Shown here in pieces: positions 42,543 to 51,947 of a stretch of DNA of 64,000 nt (the first letter of the stretch is position 1; each line of letters begins with the position of its first letter). The translations under genes and the position numbers were made by a program. The DNA lies in assembly GCF_016735595.1 (NCBI RefSeq), contig NZ_JAERRB010000016.1:1-64000 (forward strand), in the 5' to 3' direction. The stretch is from Chryseolinea lacunae (GTDB taxonomy: Bacteria; Bacteroidota; Bacteroidia; Cytophagales; Cyclobacteriaceae). The notes beneath the pieces were generated by a model that did not search any database, was not told where the DNA came from, and saw nothing but the letters and a program-made list of their open reading frames with translations.

Positions 42543-43694
42543 TTACAAATATTTTTCAACATCGCTGGCGGTGATCTCTTCGCCGCTCATGATGACCAGT
42601 CGTTCGGTCACGTTGCGCAGCTCGCGGATGTTGCCGGTCCAGTTGTGAGCCTTCAGTTTTTCGAGGGCATCGGGTTGAATGGTTTTGCGACGGGCACCAT
42701 ATTCTTCGGCAATGTCGTCGAGAAATTTATCGGTGAGCAGGGGAATGTCTTCGCGGCGCTCGTTTAGTGCGGGCACTTTGATGACGATGACGCTGAGGCG
42801 GTGATACAAGTCTTCGCGAAACTGGTTGGCCTCGATCTCCTTGCGCAGATCTTTGTTGGTAGCGGCGATGACGCGCACGTTCACGGATATTTCCTTGTCG
42901 CCACCCACCCGGGTGATTTTATTTTCCTGCAACGCTCTCAACACTTTTGCCTGTGCCGAAGCACTCATGTCGCCGATCTCGTCGAGAAACAAAGTGCCGC
43001 CTTCGGCCAGTTCGAATTTGCCCAGGCGTTGTTTGATGGCCGAGGTGAACGATCCTTTTTCATGACCAAAGAGTTCGCTTTCGATAAGCTCTGAGGGGAT
43101 GGCCGCGCAGTTCACTTCAATGAGCGGGCCGTTGCTGCGTTTGCTCTTCTCGTGTATCCAGCGCGACACCAGTTCTTTGCCCGAGCCGTTGGGGCCGGTC
43201 ACCAGCACACGCGCATCGGTCTCGGCCACTTTTTCAATCATCTCCTTCACGTGCACGATGGGTGCTGACTCGCCGATCATCTCGAAGCGTCGCGATATTT
43301 TTTTCTTCAGCGACTTGGTTTCGCGCACCAGCAACGTTTTGTCGAGCGCGTTGCGCAGTGTGATTTCCAACCGACCTAGGTCAAAGGGCTTTTGCAGAAA
43401 ATCGAACGCGCCTTTTTTCACAGCTTCCACCGCCACGTCGATGGTGCCGTGCGCAGAGATGACGATGAAGTTGGTGGCGATGCCGTTTTCTTTGGCTTTC
43501 TCCAACACTTCGAGGCCATCCATTTTGGGCATCTTGATGTCGCAAAGACAGAGGTCGAAGTTGCCCTGCTCAAGCTTCTTGTAACCTTCCTGGCCGTCGC
43601 CAGCTTCTTCTACGTCGTGGTCTTTTTCTTCCAGTATTTCCTTGAGGATGGCCCGTATTTTCTGATCGTCTTCGATGATGAGTATTTTCGACAT
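42543..43694 (-). CDS. Sigma-54-type response regulator lacking a DNA-binding domain
   Basis: The 383-residue protein has a receiver domain with phospho-acceptor Asp52 ('LCDIKMPKMDG') and conserved Lys ('FLQKPF'). An NtrC-type AAA+ domain follows, with Walker A 'GPNGSGKE' and Walker B 'GGTLFLDEIGD'. The sigma-54 contact loop reads 'GSFTSA' instead of the standard GAFTGA. The protein ends at 'ITASDVEKYL', just after the AAA+ lid, without the Fis-type helix-turn-helix, so it is 60-80 residues shorter than NtrC. It may activate sigma-54 promoters from solution or act by another route (inference). No histidine kinase lies next to it. Confidence 0.87.
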   Translation of the reverse strand: MSKILIIEDDQKIRAILKEILEEKDHDVEEAGDGQEGYKKLEQGNFDLCLCDIKMPKMDGLEVLEKAKENGIATNFIVISAHGTIDVAVEAVKKGAFDFLQKPFDLGRLEITLRNALDKTLLVRETKSLKKKISRRFEMIGESAPIVHVKEMIEKVAETDARVLVTGPNGSGKELVSRWIHEKSKRSNGPLIEVNCAAIPSELIESELFGHEKGSFTSAIKQRLGKFELAEGGTLFLDEIGDMSASAQAKVLRALQENKITRVGGDKEISVNVRVIAATNKDLRKEIEANQFREDLYHRLSVIVIKVPALNERREDIPLLTDKFLDDIAEEYGARRKTIQPDALEKLKAHNWTGNIRELRNVTERLVIMSGEEITASDVEKYL

Positions 43695-43733
43695 TGGTGT
43701 TTCGTTATGCGCGAGTTGTGGTTTAAAAATAGA

Positions 43734-43768
43734 AAAACCTGTCCGCTTTTTTGAAACGGACAGGTTTT
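43734..43768 (-). terminator. Hairpin terminator after RNase P RNA
   Basis: Perfect 12-bp stem aaaacctgtccg / cggacaggtttt with an 11-nt loop. It lies just downstream of rnpB as read on the - strand, and T-rich sequence follows. It separates rnpB from the sigma-54-type regulator gene. Confidence 0.8.
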
Positions 43769-43774
43769 AAAATA

Positions 43775-44168
43775 AAAGCAAGCCTGTAAGCCGGGTTTTG
43801 TTCCCCGACGAATCGGGGCCCTTATCATTTATCTGGTCACAACATCGCTGTCGTGATCAATCAGTCTACCCACCCCGGTTACGCCCATTGCTGAGCGAGG
43901 AACGGGCCGTTCCTACCCGGGGCCTATTTGACCTTTCAACGCGTAAGGTTTACCCTGCACCGTCTGTCGCCAGCCGGCCGGTGAGCTCTTACCTCACCTT
44001 TTCACCTTTTCCCCGACAAGTCGGGGTAGTTTGTTTTCTGTGGCACTGTCTGTCTCCGCTCCGACGAATCGAAACAAATCCTTCCCGTTAGGAAGTACGC
44101 TGCCCTGTGTTGCCCGGACTTTCCTCCCCCCAACCAAAGTCAGGAAGCGATAAGGCGGCTTGTTTTGT
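43775..44168 (-). ncRNA. rnpB: RNase P RNA
   Basis: Catalytic RNA of ribonuclease P, which matures tRNA 5' ends. Read on the - strand, the 5' part has the universal block gaggaaagtccgggc (about 44116-44130). The central part includes acagtgccacagaaaac (near 44035-44051), and the 3' end has aacccggcttacaggct, pairing back with the 5' region. The helix of gggtaggaacggcccgttcc type is also visible. Size near 390 nt fits bacterial type A. End points are estimated from pairing. A terminator follows, and the rhomboid gene with its own terminator lies upstream on the same strand. Confidence 0.93.
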
Positions 44169-44200
44169 GTAAAGGTAGTGGTTCGGAGGGGACATAAAAA

Positions 44201-44222
44201 AAGGCCGACGAGTGTCGGCCTT
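44201..44222 (-). terminator. Terminator of the rhomboid protease gene
   Basis: Stem aaggccgac / gtcggcctt with a gagt loop. On the - strand it is followed by a T run and sits about 19 bp after the rhomboid stop codon, just upstream of rnpB. Confidence 0.85.
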
Positions 44223-44240
44223 GGTTTGTGTGATCGATGA

Positions 44241-45842
44241 CTAGTTCATGCTTTCTTCCGGTTCTTCACTTTCTTCGTTCATAGGTTCGTCAATCGTTTC
44301 TATCGGCCCTTTGTCGTCCTTAAAGTAGTAAAGCACAAATCCTAAGATTGCGCCGCTCACCAGGCCGCCGACATGCGCGGCGTTGTCGACGCCACCGGCC
44401 AAACCCATGACGAGGTTGATGCTTACATAGATGCCAATCAGTATGAGGATGAGCCTCTTTGACCCCCGATAAGCGTCGGTCAGGAGCAGTGAAAGTATGG
44501 CGCCGTGAAGACCGAAGATCGCACCGGATGCCCCAACGCTAAGGGTGTTTGTATACCACACCATGCTGGCGATGCTGCCGGCTAAACCCGCAACGATGTA
44601 GAGCACAGCGTAGCGTCGTGGACCCAACGTGGGTTCGAGAAACGTGGCGGCAAGCACAAGACCGTAGATGTTGAGCAGCAAATGCATGATGCCACCGTGC
44701 AGAAACATGCTGGTGAGTAGCCGCCACCAGTCTCCATTCACGGTTTCATATCGCCGGTTCGCACCCCACGCCAGCAAGTCCGCACCGCTCGGGGAGAGGA
44801 TGTTGACGCCCGCGAACATCATGGCGACAAAAACAAGAATGTTGAGATCGATGATGATGCTGGTGGCAAAGTGTGGTGATCGTGGAATCAAATACTGAAA
44901 CATCTCTTTTACATCATCTTCTTTTGGCTTTTTGCCTTCGCGTTGCCTTTCCAGTTCCAGTTTGCTGAAGCGCGGCCACAGCAGGACGAGCAGAAATATG
45001 ACGAGCCCGATGCCATACGATCCAAAAATCCACGCGAGTTTGTTTCCGGTTCTTTCGGCAAACGAATTGTGCTGGGGTTTCAGTATGATGCTGTCTTCTG
45101 CTGTCTGTGTATCTAAGGCACGGGCTACAGCGGCTTGAAAATCTTCACGGTCTTTGCTTTTGGGCAGGCGTTCGAAGTAGGTGACGTCGCTAAAGTTGTA
45201 GTTTTTTAACTCGTCCATGCACGTGGCATGAAAGTCTGTGTAGATTTTCTCTTTTTCTTCGGGTTCAAGCCGGTTGCTAATCTGTTTCCTGAACTTCACT
45301 CCATACCAACAGGAATGGTTTTTAATTTTTTGCTGCGATGAATCCTTCACGATAGGGAAAGCAAAGAACAGCGCCATATCAAAGTTTTGATTGTTTTTGC
45401 CGCTGGTGCTGAAGTCGGCATACATCCCGCCTCCAGGCACGGCGACCTCAAAATTTTTGAGTGTGTAGTATCTTTCTTTTGGCAGTCGCTCAATGTCTTC
45501 AACGGTATTCACAGACAACAATTTTCCGGTTGCTGTGGTGACGTACTCTTGCGAGATCAAAAGTGTCGCCGTCATAGTGACCCAGGCGATGAACTGAAAG
45601 AGAAATCTTCGCCGGTCCGTTTCTTTTCTGAAGATGAGCACGCGCAGTTTTGGGCGGAGCCAGATCGTTATGGGAATCCAGGGGAACGCTATAGGTGCCC
45701 AGATTGCCCATATATCTTCCTTGATCAATTCAAATTGTATGCTGGTGAAATAGTGTAGCAACGATAGGAGAACAATTGAGCCAAGGGAGATGTACAGGAA
45801 TGTTGGAAGGATGTGCCTGAATTTGAGATTGTAATCTTTCAT
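44241..45842 (-). CDS. Rhomboid family serine protease with long N-terminal extension
   Basis: Intramembrane protease of 533 residues. The C-terminal rhomboid core (about 340-510) has 'GDWWRLLTSMFLHGGIMHLLLNIYGL', the catalytic serine in 'GASGAIFG' (Ser439), and the catalytic histidine in 'NAAHVGGLVSG' (His490). The preceding ~330 residues contain membrane segments near 15-35, 50-67 and 85-105, then a soluble loop ('VPGGGMYADFSTSGKNNQNF'), and another segment near 275-295. This extension is not typical and probably recognises substrates (inference). The C-terminal tail is acidic. It has its own terminator. Confidence 0.9.
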   Translation of the reverse strand: MKDYNLKFRHILPTFLYISLGSIVLLSLLHYFTSIQFELIKEDIWAIWAPIAFPWIPITIWLRPKLRVLIFRKETDRRRFLFQFIAWVTMTATLLISQEYVTTATGKLLSVNTVEDIERLPKERYYTLKNFEVAVPGGGMYADFSTSGKNNQNFDMALFFAFPIVKDSSQQKIKNHSCWYGVKFRKQISNRLEPEEKEKIYTDFHATCMDELKNYNFSDVTYFERLPKSKDREDFQAAVARALDTQTAEDSIILKPQHNSFAERTGNKLAWIFGSYGIGLVIFLLVLLWPRFSKLELERQREGKKPKEDDVKEMFQYLIPRSPHFATSIIIDLNILVFVAMMFAGVNILSPSGADLLAWGANRRYETVNGDWWRLLTSMFLHGGIMHLLLNIYGLVLAATFLEPTLGPRRYAVLYIVAGLAGSIASMVWYTNTLSVGASGAIFGLHGAILSLLLTDAYRGSKRLILILIGIYVSINLVMGLAGGVDNAAHVGGLVSGAILGFVLYYFKDDKGPIETIDEPMNEESEEPEESMN

Positions 45843-45999
45843 GGATTAGAAAAACGGAATGGGTACGACATGTGATGACGGCAGGGTTTTTATAAACGGC
45901 CGCGTCTGATCAATAGGGCGTTAATGTTTCAGGTGAGCGATAGTGACAAGGAGAGAAATTACAGGCCACCGCAAAATGGATTGCGATGGCCAGTGTTGT

Positions 46000-46398
46000 C
46001 TAGTGAATATCTTTTCCAGTTAATTTCAATTCATAATGATCTGCCAACTGTGCCACTTCCTGGATCATTTCCCTGATCTGGTCTTGCGATACGCTTGATG
46101 TGAGGCAGGATGCTTCCACTTTCAGGAAGCCCTCTTCGAGCACAAATTTGCTGAAGTCGAAATTGGCGTTTTGTTCCATGAGCAATTTGAGGTCAAGGCC
46201 GGGATTGTATTCGCATACTTTTGATGTGAAGATGGCCTGGTCTCTGCCCGACACGGCACTGACTTGCCGGATGGCAAGCACCGTTTGGTAACGACTGCCG
46301 TTGATGGGGACCACGACAACCGATTTGGTGTGATCGTAGTCGGTGAACTGGCCGCCGATTTGTTCGGCGTATTGTTGAACGTAGTTCATAATGTCCAT
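46000..46398 (-). CDS. Small cytoplasmic protein, YbjN/secretion-chaperone-like shape
   Basis: The 132-residue protein is read from the ATG at 46398. A longer frame from 46485 has a hydrophobic leader, but the region looks like 5' flank. The body alternates strands and helices ('KSVVVVPINGSRYQTVLAIRQVSA', 'NANFDFSKFVLEEGFLKVEASCLT'), ending in a long helix. This arrangement resembles the CesT/YbjN chaperone-like fold, but no diagnostic motif supports a firm call. It lies downstream of the DUF2279 gene on the same strand with a 111-bp gap. Confidence 0.55.
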   Translation of the reverse strand: MDIMNYVQQYAEQIGGQFTDYDHTKSVVVVPINGSRYQTVLAIRQVSAVSGRDQAIFTSKVCEYNPGLDLKLLMEQNANFDFSKFVLEEGFLKVEASCLTSSVSQDQIREMIQEVAQLADHYELKLTGKDIH

Positions 46399-46509
46399 AG
46401 TAGGCTCTGCTTTAAGTAGTATGGAAGTTATGAAAATCAGCGAAGCGGCGGAACACTCGTGCATTAATTTTATTTCCAACATCAAATCAAAACGCTAAAC
46501 GCTTGCCAC

Positions 46510-47385
46510 TCAGAAGGCGAGGGCATGAAACGACACGCCCTTGGAAGAAAACTCCAGCGTAGGCGCAGGAAGCTTGATCATGCTGGCCACAAACAGCAGG
46601 GTGTTCACCAGCTTCGACCGCGAATGGATGGCCCGCAAGTCAATGTCCAACCCAATGTAGTATTGACGGTAGGGTGGGGGGAATCCGGCCGCCACGTTTT
46701 CTTCGGTGCGGGCATAGACCATGCCTTCGGCGCCGTAGCCCGCGGCCAGGTTCAGCCACTTGGGAAACTTCATGAACTTGTCCACGTCCACAGAGAGCCA
46801 ATAGGTTTGGCCGTTGTAGTCTTTCAGAATTTCGCTGGGCATGCCGTCGCCCAGGGTGTTGGGCCGAAGGGCGGCGAAATCGGTGCGGCGAAACGAGAAC
46901 TTTGGAAAGATGCGTGGCTCTTTCCACAAACGCGATTGTCCCAGAAAGAAGGCAGCGCCTGCAGCGTCGGCAATGAGGTCGCCGGCCGAGGCGCCATAGG
47001 CCTGCGAAAAACCGTCGAAGATTTCGATGGGCACCATCACGCCAAAACCCACCAGGGCTCCCACAAGGTCGGCCTTCGAAGGTTTTACCTGGCACCAGCG
47101 CAGGGCGCGCGACGTGCCATAGCTAAAATAAAATGCAGAATAGAAGTGCCCCATTTTGTCGACCTGTTTCCATTCGTCGTTGTCGTCGAAGAAGCGGAAC
47201 GATTGGTGGCCTGCATCCTGATACCAAAGGGCATTCAAGCCAACGAGTGTCACGCCATAACCAACGCTCGATCCAATCACAAACTGGCGCAGGCGTTTTT
47301 TGTTCACCTGCGTGGTGTCGGCCCGTTGTGCGTGGGCCACGATGGAGATGGTCAATAAAAAAAGAATAAGCCTAGTCCGTGCCAT
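46510..47385 (-). CDS. DUF2279 family exported protein
   Basis: The 291-residue protein has a signal peptide ('MARTRLILFLLTISIVAHAQ'). The body carries the family pattern 'DEWKQVDKMGHFYSAFYFSYGTSRAL'. Small-residue helices follow ('GALVGFGVMVPIEIFDGFSQAYGASAGDLIADAAGAAFF'), resembling VanZ/YfiM-type short membrane helices. Known only as a conserved Bacteroidota envelope protein. Its first 14 bp overlap the end of tamB, so the two are translationally coupled and may share a role in outer-membrane assembly (inference). Confidence 0.8.
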   Translation of the reverse strand: MARTRLILFLLTISIVAHAQRADTTQVNKKRLRQFVIGSSVGYGVTLVGLNALWYQDAGHQSFRFFDDNDEWKQVDKMGHFYSAFYFSYGTSRALRWCQVKPSKADLVGALVGFGVMVPIEIFDGFSQAYGASAGDLIADAAGAAFFLGQSRLWKEPRIFPKFSFRRTDFAALRPNTLGDGMPSEILKDYNGQTYWLSVDVDKFMKFPKWLNLAAGYGAEGMVYARTEENVAAGFPPPYRQYYIGLDIDLRAIHSRSKLVNTLLFVASMIKLPAPTLEFSSKGVSFHALAF

Positions 47386-50300
47386 CTTCCGGTTTTAGGG
47401 CGTCCTTGTTCAGTTGGGCGTTTTCCTGTTCATTCTTTTTTCGCTTGCGCGATGAACGGAACAGGTCTCTCACTTCGTCGAAGCTTTGGGTGTGGATGAG
47501 GCTGGCGCCGGTGGTCATGGCCGTTTGGTTGTTCACCGAACTGAGAATGGGGTTGGTGTTGGTGCGGCTATACATCTTCACGCGAAGTTTGCCGTCGGCC
47601 GTGAGTTTGTAGTCCACGGTCCAGTCACCGGCCACGTTCGATGGATTGGGTTGGGTGCCGTTGGTGTTTTGGGTGGCGTTGTTAAACGTGCCGTCGCCCG
47701 TCACGCGCAGGCGGCCGTTCATGAAGGTGTAGGAGAACCGAAGCTGGAACGTGTTGAACGACTCCTGGTCCATCGAGGCAATGTCCACGTCGATCTCCAG
47801 GTTTTCATCCACCTGGCTCATCCAATAGCTGAGCTGGTTCGAGAGTAGTTCGCTGAGACTGCTCACCACCGAGCCGCTGGTGTTGAACGATTCGGGTGGC
47901 GAAAATCTACGGAGCACGATGAGGCTGAACACCTGGCGCTTCAATTCCTGTTCGTCAAGTTTATTTTTGAAGGCGGTGAACTGCAGGTTCAGGTTCACAG
48001 CGCCATTTTCGGTGATCACGTTTTGCGGAAGGTCTTTCGCTACAATATCAAAGTTGATGAGGGGTGACAACATAGGCCCAGTGAGCGCCAGCAACACCTG
48101 CACCGGATATTTGCGTCGCAGCTGTGGCGAGTTGGCCACGGATGGATCGTTGACCAGAGGCAGGAGCGAGGCCAGCTGGTTGTAGGACGCATTGATGTCC
48201 ATCACCGCCTGATAGGGATCGCCAAACCACGTGATGCGGCTTCCTTTCTGAATCTCAAATTCTTTGTTAATGATGTCGTAGAGCGTGAAGTTATACCAGC
48301 CTTCGGTGAATTCGAAGGGGCCATACATGTTGAACTCGCCTTTGGTGTCCATCTGCATTCTCAACTCGCCGTTGCCGCGACCGCGAATGATGTCGCCGGC
48401 TTTCAGGTCGAAGATAATTTCACAATAGGCATCGGGTGTCACGTCAAGGTTCAGGTCGAAGGTGATGCCGGTGAGGTTCACTTTCTTGCTCACGTGTTTC
48501 TCGATCTTCTTAGTGAACGTGGTGTCGGTGAAGTTCACAAAGTTGATAAACTCTTTTTGATCGGTAGACGACGTGCCCCCAATGGGAACATACACTCGCG
48601 TGTTTTTCTCCGTCCGTGCCGACGAGGTGATTTTCAGGTTCGACAAAGGCCCGCTGAAGTTGAGGTCGCCGCTGGCATAGGCCTGGCCATAGAAGAGGGA
48701 GTTGTCTTTCAGGGTGGTGTTAAGCACCTGCAGGTTTTTGAACGTGGCATCCATGGCAATGGACATGTCGCGGAAGTCGCGGTGGCTGATGGCGCCTTTC
48801 AGCTTGCCCTTGTTCTTGAAGGCGTCGGTCAGTTCAATGTCTTTGAAGTAGATCGAGTTGTGTGTGAGGCCCACGTGGCCCGTCATGGCATAGAGGGTCT
48901 TCAGGTAGTTGATCATGATCTGGCCGTCGTGCATCGTTCCCTCACCCTCAAACACGGGCGACTCCAGCGGCCCGGTGATGGTGAAGTCGCCAGAGATGGT
49001 GCCGCCGATGTTGCTGAAGATGTCTTGCAGGAACGGCTCCACAATCTTCAGGTTTGCGTTCTCAAGTTTTGCCAGAATGTTGAGCGGCGATGTTTTATCG
49101 GAAGGTGTGTAATTGCCCGTCACGTTCAGGATGCGCTTGTCCATGCGGTCGATGAACAGGTCGATGTCGAACTTGTTTTGGGTGGTGTCCCACTGGTTGC
49201 GCCCGGTGATGTCGCCGATGAGAAATTTGTCGATGGTGAGGTCGTGGATGCTGATGCTGTTTTGCAACGACGGGTTTTTGTAGTAGTTGCTCATGTCGAC
49301 CTGCGCGTCCATCACGCCCGTGAACTTGAGGTTGGTGAGCACGTTCAGCAGGGAGAGGTCGAGTTTGTCGATGCTAAGCGAAAGCAGTTTGGAAGGGTCT
49401 TCCGAAATTTTCCCATGCAGGTCTATGGACTGATCTTCGTTTTGAAGAGCGAGGTCGTGGAAGCTCCAGTCCTTGTCTTTCACCAGCACGCGGTTGTTGG
49501 GAGCGAAGTGCCACTCGCGTTCCAGCACCTTCACCACCGACGGGTCCATGGAGAGCATGGTGCTGTCTTGCAGAAAATCTACGGCGCCCTTTAATCGAAC
49601 GTAGTTGCTCTGGCCTTGTTGATCGGCGTCGAGGTTGAAGTCGATGTGGCTTTTGTTCCAGATGGCTTCCAGCAACAGTGCTTTTGTTTTCAAATTTTTG
49701 TTCACCTCCTGCTCTTGCGAGTTCACGGTGGCCATGGCCAGCACGCTGGTGCTGTCGGCAATTTTGGACGCAGTGAAATCCACTTCTGTTTTCAGGAACA
49801 GAACGTCTTTGTAGCGCAGCGTGTCGAAGTGGGTGTAACCCTGGAAGATGGTGGTGTAGCCGCTGGTGAATGTGCCATCGATGGTTGTGTTTTTCGACAG
49901 CTCCAACGGAATGCGCAGCACCGGCACCAGCGGGTCGATGTCTTTGATCTTGATGTTTATTTTCGCCTGGTAGGATTTTGGGCGATAGTTTTTCTTCCGG
50001 TAATAGTTGCGCGTGGCCTGCTCGTTGTTTTTGATGTTGAGCGAAATTTCTTTCGACAGCGTTTGAATGTCGCGGTAGAGATCGGAGAAATAATAGTTGC
50101 CCCGCACTTCGGCATCGGCCAGCGATGTTTCGAGTATGAAAGAGCGTTCGTCTTTGGTGCGTTGTGCGTTGAGGTGGATGGTTTCGAGCGAAAGCGATTC
50201 GTGGTTGTAGTCGATCTGAAAGTCTTTCAGGTCGGCGGTGCCCACCAGCGAGTCGAGCGTGAGGCCCTGGATGTCGGCCACGATGTTGGCGTGAAGAAAG

Positions 50301-51937
50301 ATGCTGTCGCGTGTGAGTTTTAGTTTATGCAGGAAGGCAGTGTCGAGCACGGCCTGCACAATGATTTGATTTTTGCCTTCGCGCAAGTCTACCGAACCAC
50401 GGGCTTCGATCTGCAGATTGGGATCGTCGATCTTCACAAAGCCGTTGAATCGCTCCGACGCAAAGCGTGCGTTGGTTTGAATGTTTTTATAGTCGTAGCC
50501 ACGGAAGCCGAGGTTGAATACTTTTCCATCGAGTTTGAAATCGGCGGTGTGTTGGGTCAGTCCTTTGCCGCGCACCTGCCCGTTCATGCTCACGGTTTGG
50601 AAGGTGGCCGTGTCGCGGAGGTATACGCCAAGTTTGAAACGGTCAAGCGAAAGCCGTCCGCTATATTCCGAATGGTCGATGTCGGCTTCGTTCACTTTCA
50701 AGTTGATGTCGGAGTTGATCACGCCGAGCTTGCCCGAGAATTTTCCTTTCGCCACAAAGTCGTTGGGGTAGCCGAGGAACTGTCCATCCATCACCATCTT
50801 GCCCATGGGCAGGAGGCGGTCCATGGTGTTGTCATTAAACAGGAAAGAAAAGTCGCGCGGGTCCACCAATGAATTTTTCAGGTTCACAATCATGAAGGTT
50901 TCCATGATGTTGGGCAGTCCATCCATATCCAGCGAACCGGCGAGGTGCGAGTTGCCGATGTCCACCTTCATTTGGGTGAACTTGAATTTGTTGAGCCTGC
51001 CGTTGAAGATGCCGTCGAGCAGGAACGGCTGTTGTATTCGTTCCACCCCCGGCATAAACAGCGCCAGGTCGCGCGGGTCTATGGTGGTGTTGTGCAGGTT
51101 GGCGTGAAGCCGCACGTTGTCGTCGTAGATATAGTTCAGGTCGCGCAGGGCCTTGTATTTGAAGATCACGGTGTCGCGCACGGTGCTGCGGCCGGTTTGC
51201 AGATCGAGGCCCACAAATTCCATCGATGTCTGGCAGATGCGGAAGTAGGTGGAGATCTGCTTCACAGTGAACTTGCTTTGCAGATCCTGGGCAATGAGTG
51301 TTTTCAGGTTAAACTCCGTGGTGTCGCCCAGAATGAAGAAGCCCTCCAGTTGCCCCTCGTCCACGCCCAGTGAAAAGTGATTATAGTCGAACCCCGATTT
51401 GATGCTGTCGTGGTCCTGGTTCACAAAGGTGAACTGGCTTTCGTTCACAAACGCCTCGCCGATGTTGATCTTGGGTGCTTTGCCGCCGCCCCCGCTGCCG
51501 GCATAGTGAGCGTTGATGTTGGCAATGAACACGTTGATGTTGAGGTCGCGCGACGAGTCGGACTCGTCTATTTTGGTGAGGAACACATGGGCGCTGTCGA
51601 GGTACACGCCGTCGATGTTCACGTTGCGGTCTTCAATGAGTTGGCTCAGTTTGAAGTTGATGAGGATCTGCTTGGCGCTGATCATTTTGTTGCCGGCCGG
51701 ATCGTAGACGGAGACGTGCTCCAGTTCCAGGCGGTCGAACCAAAGCATGTGAAAGTTCTCGATGGTGGTGGGGAAGCCGGTCATCCGGGTGAAATCGCCC
51801 AGAAACTTGCCGATCAGGTAGTTTTGCACCGGGGGCATTTGCAGGATGAGGAAGGAAGAGATCAGGAGGAAAAGGATGGCCGTGACGGTGTAGGCCAGTA
51901 TTTTCTTAATCCTATTTTTGATACCTTGCAGGTTCAT
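47372..51937 (-). CDS. tamB: TamB/DUF490 translocation and assembly module protein
   Basis: The 1521-residue envelope protein has a single N-terminal transmembrane anchor ('ILAYTVTAILFLLISSFLILQMP'). A very long beta-rich groove of AsmA/TamB-type repeats follows. The conserved DUF490 end contains 'LALTGPMLSPLINFDIVAKDLPQN', 'LSNQLSYWMSQVDENLEIDVDI' and 'LRFSYTFMNGRLRVTGDG'. Known: TamB-like proteins bridge inner and outer membranes and are implicated in lipid transport and outer-membrane protein insertion. The partner TamA-like gene is not here. Its start lies 10 bp from the divergent tsaD start. Confidence 0.92.
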   Translation of the reverse strand: MNLQGIKNRIKKILAYTVTAILFLLISSFLILQMPPVQNYLIGKFLGDFTRMTGFPTTIENFHMLWFDRLELEHVSVYDPAGNKMISAKQILINFKLSQLIEDRNVNIDGVYLDSAHVFLTKIDESDSSRDLNINVFIANINAHYAGSGGGGKAPKINIGEAFVNESQFTFVNQDHDSIKSGFDYNHFSLGVDEGQLEGFFILGDTTEFNLKTLIAQDLQSKFTVKQISTYFRICQTSMEFVGLDLQTGRSTVRDTVIFKYKALRDLNYIYDDNVRLHANLHNTTIDPRDLALFMPGVERIQQPFLLDGIFNGRLNKFKFTQMKVDIGNSHLAGSLDMDGLPNIMETFMIVNLKNSLVDPRDFSFLFNDNTMDRLLPMGKMVMDGQFLGYPNDFVAKGKFSGKLGVINSDINLKVNEADIDHSEYSGRLSLDRFKLGVYLRDTATFQTVSMNGQVRGKGLTQHTADFKLDGKVFNLGFRGYDYKNIQTNARFASERFNGFVKIDDPNLQIEARGSVDLREGKNQIIVQAVLDTAFLHKLKLTRDSIFLHANIVADIQGLTLDSLVGTADLKDFQIDYNHESLSLETIHLNAQRTKDERSFILETSLADAEVRGNYYFSDLYRDIQTLSKEISLNIKNNEQATRNYYRKKNYRPKSYQAKINIKIKDIDPLVPVLRIPLELSKNTTIDGTFTSGYTTIFQGYTHFDTLRYKDVLFLKTEVDFTASKIADSTSVLAMATVNSQEQEVNKNLKTKALLLEAIWNKSHIDFNLDADQQGQSNYVRLKGAVDFLQDSTMLSMDPSVVKVLEREWHFAPNNRVLVKDKDWSFHDLALQNEDQSIDLHGKISEDPSKLLSLSIDKLDLSLLNVLTNLKFTGVMDAQVDMSNYYKNPSLQNSISIHDLTIDKFLIGDITGRNQWDTTQNKFDIDLFIDRMDKRILNVTGNYTPSDKTSPLNILAKLENANLKIVEPFLQDIFSNIGGTISGDFTITGPLESPVFEGEGTMHDGQIMINYLKTLYAMTGHVGLTHNSIYFKDIELTDAFKNKGKLKGAISHRDFRDMSIAMDATFKNLQVLNTTLKDNSLFYGQAYASGDLNFSGPLSNLKITSSARTEKNTRVYVPIGGTSSTDQKEFINFVNFTDTTFTKKIEKHVSKKVNLTGITFDLNLDVTPDAYCEIIFDLKAGDIIRGRGNGELRMQMDTKGEFNMYGPFEFTEGWYNFTLYDIINKEFEIQKGSRITWFGDPYQAVMDINASYNQLASLLPLVNDPSVANSPQLRRKYPVQVLLALTGPMLSPLINFDIVAKDLPQNVITENGAVNLNLQFTAFKNKLDEQELKRQVFSLIVLRRFSPPESFNTSGSVVSSLSELLSNQLSYWMSQVDENLEIDVDIASMDQESFNTFQLRFSYTFMNGRLRVTGDGTFNNATQNTNGTQPNPSNVAGDWTVDYKLTADGKLRVKMYSRTNTNPILSSVNNQTAMTTGASLIHTQSFDEVRDLFRSSRKRKKNEQENAQLNKDALKPEDGTD

Positions 51938-51947
51938 TTGTCAACAT

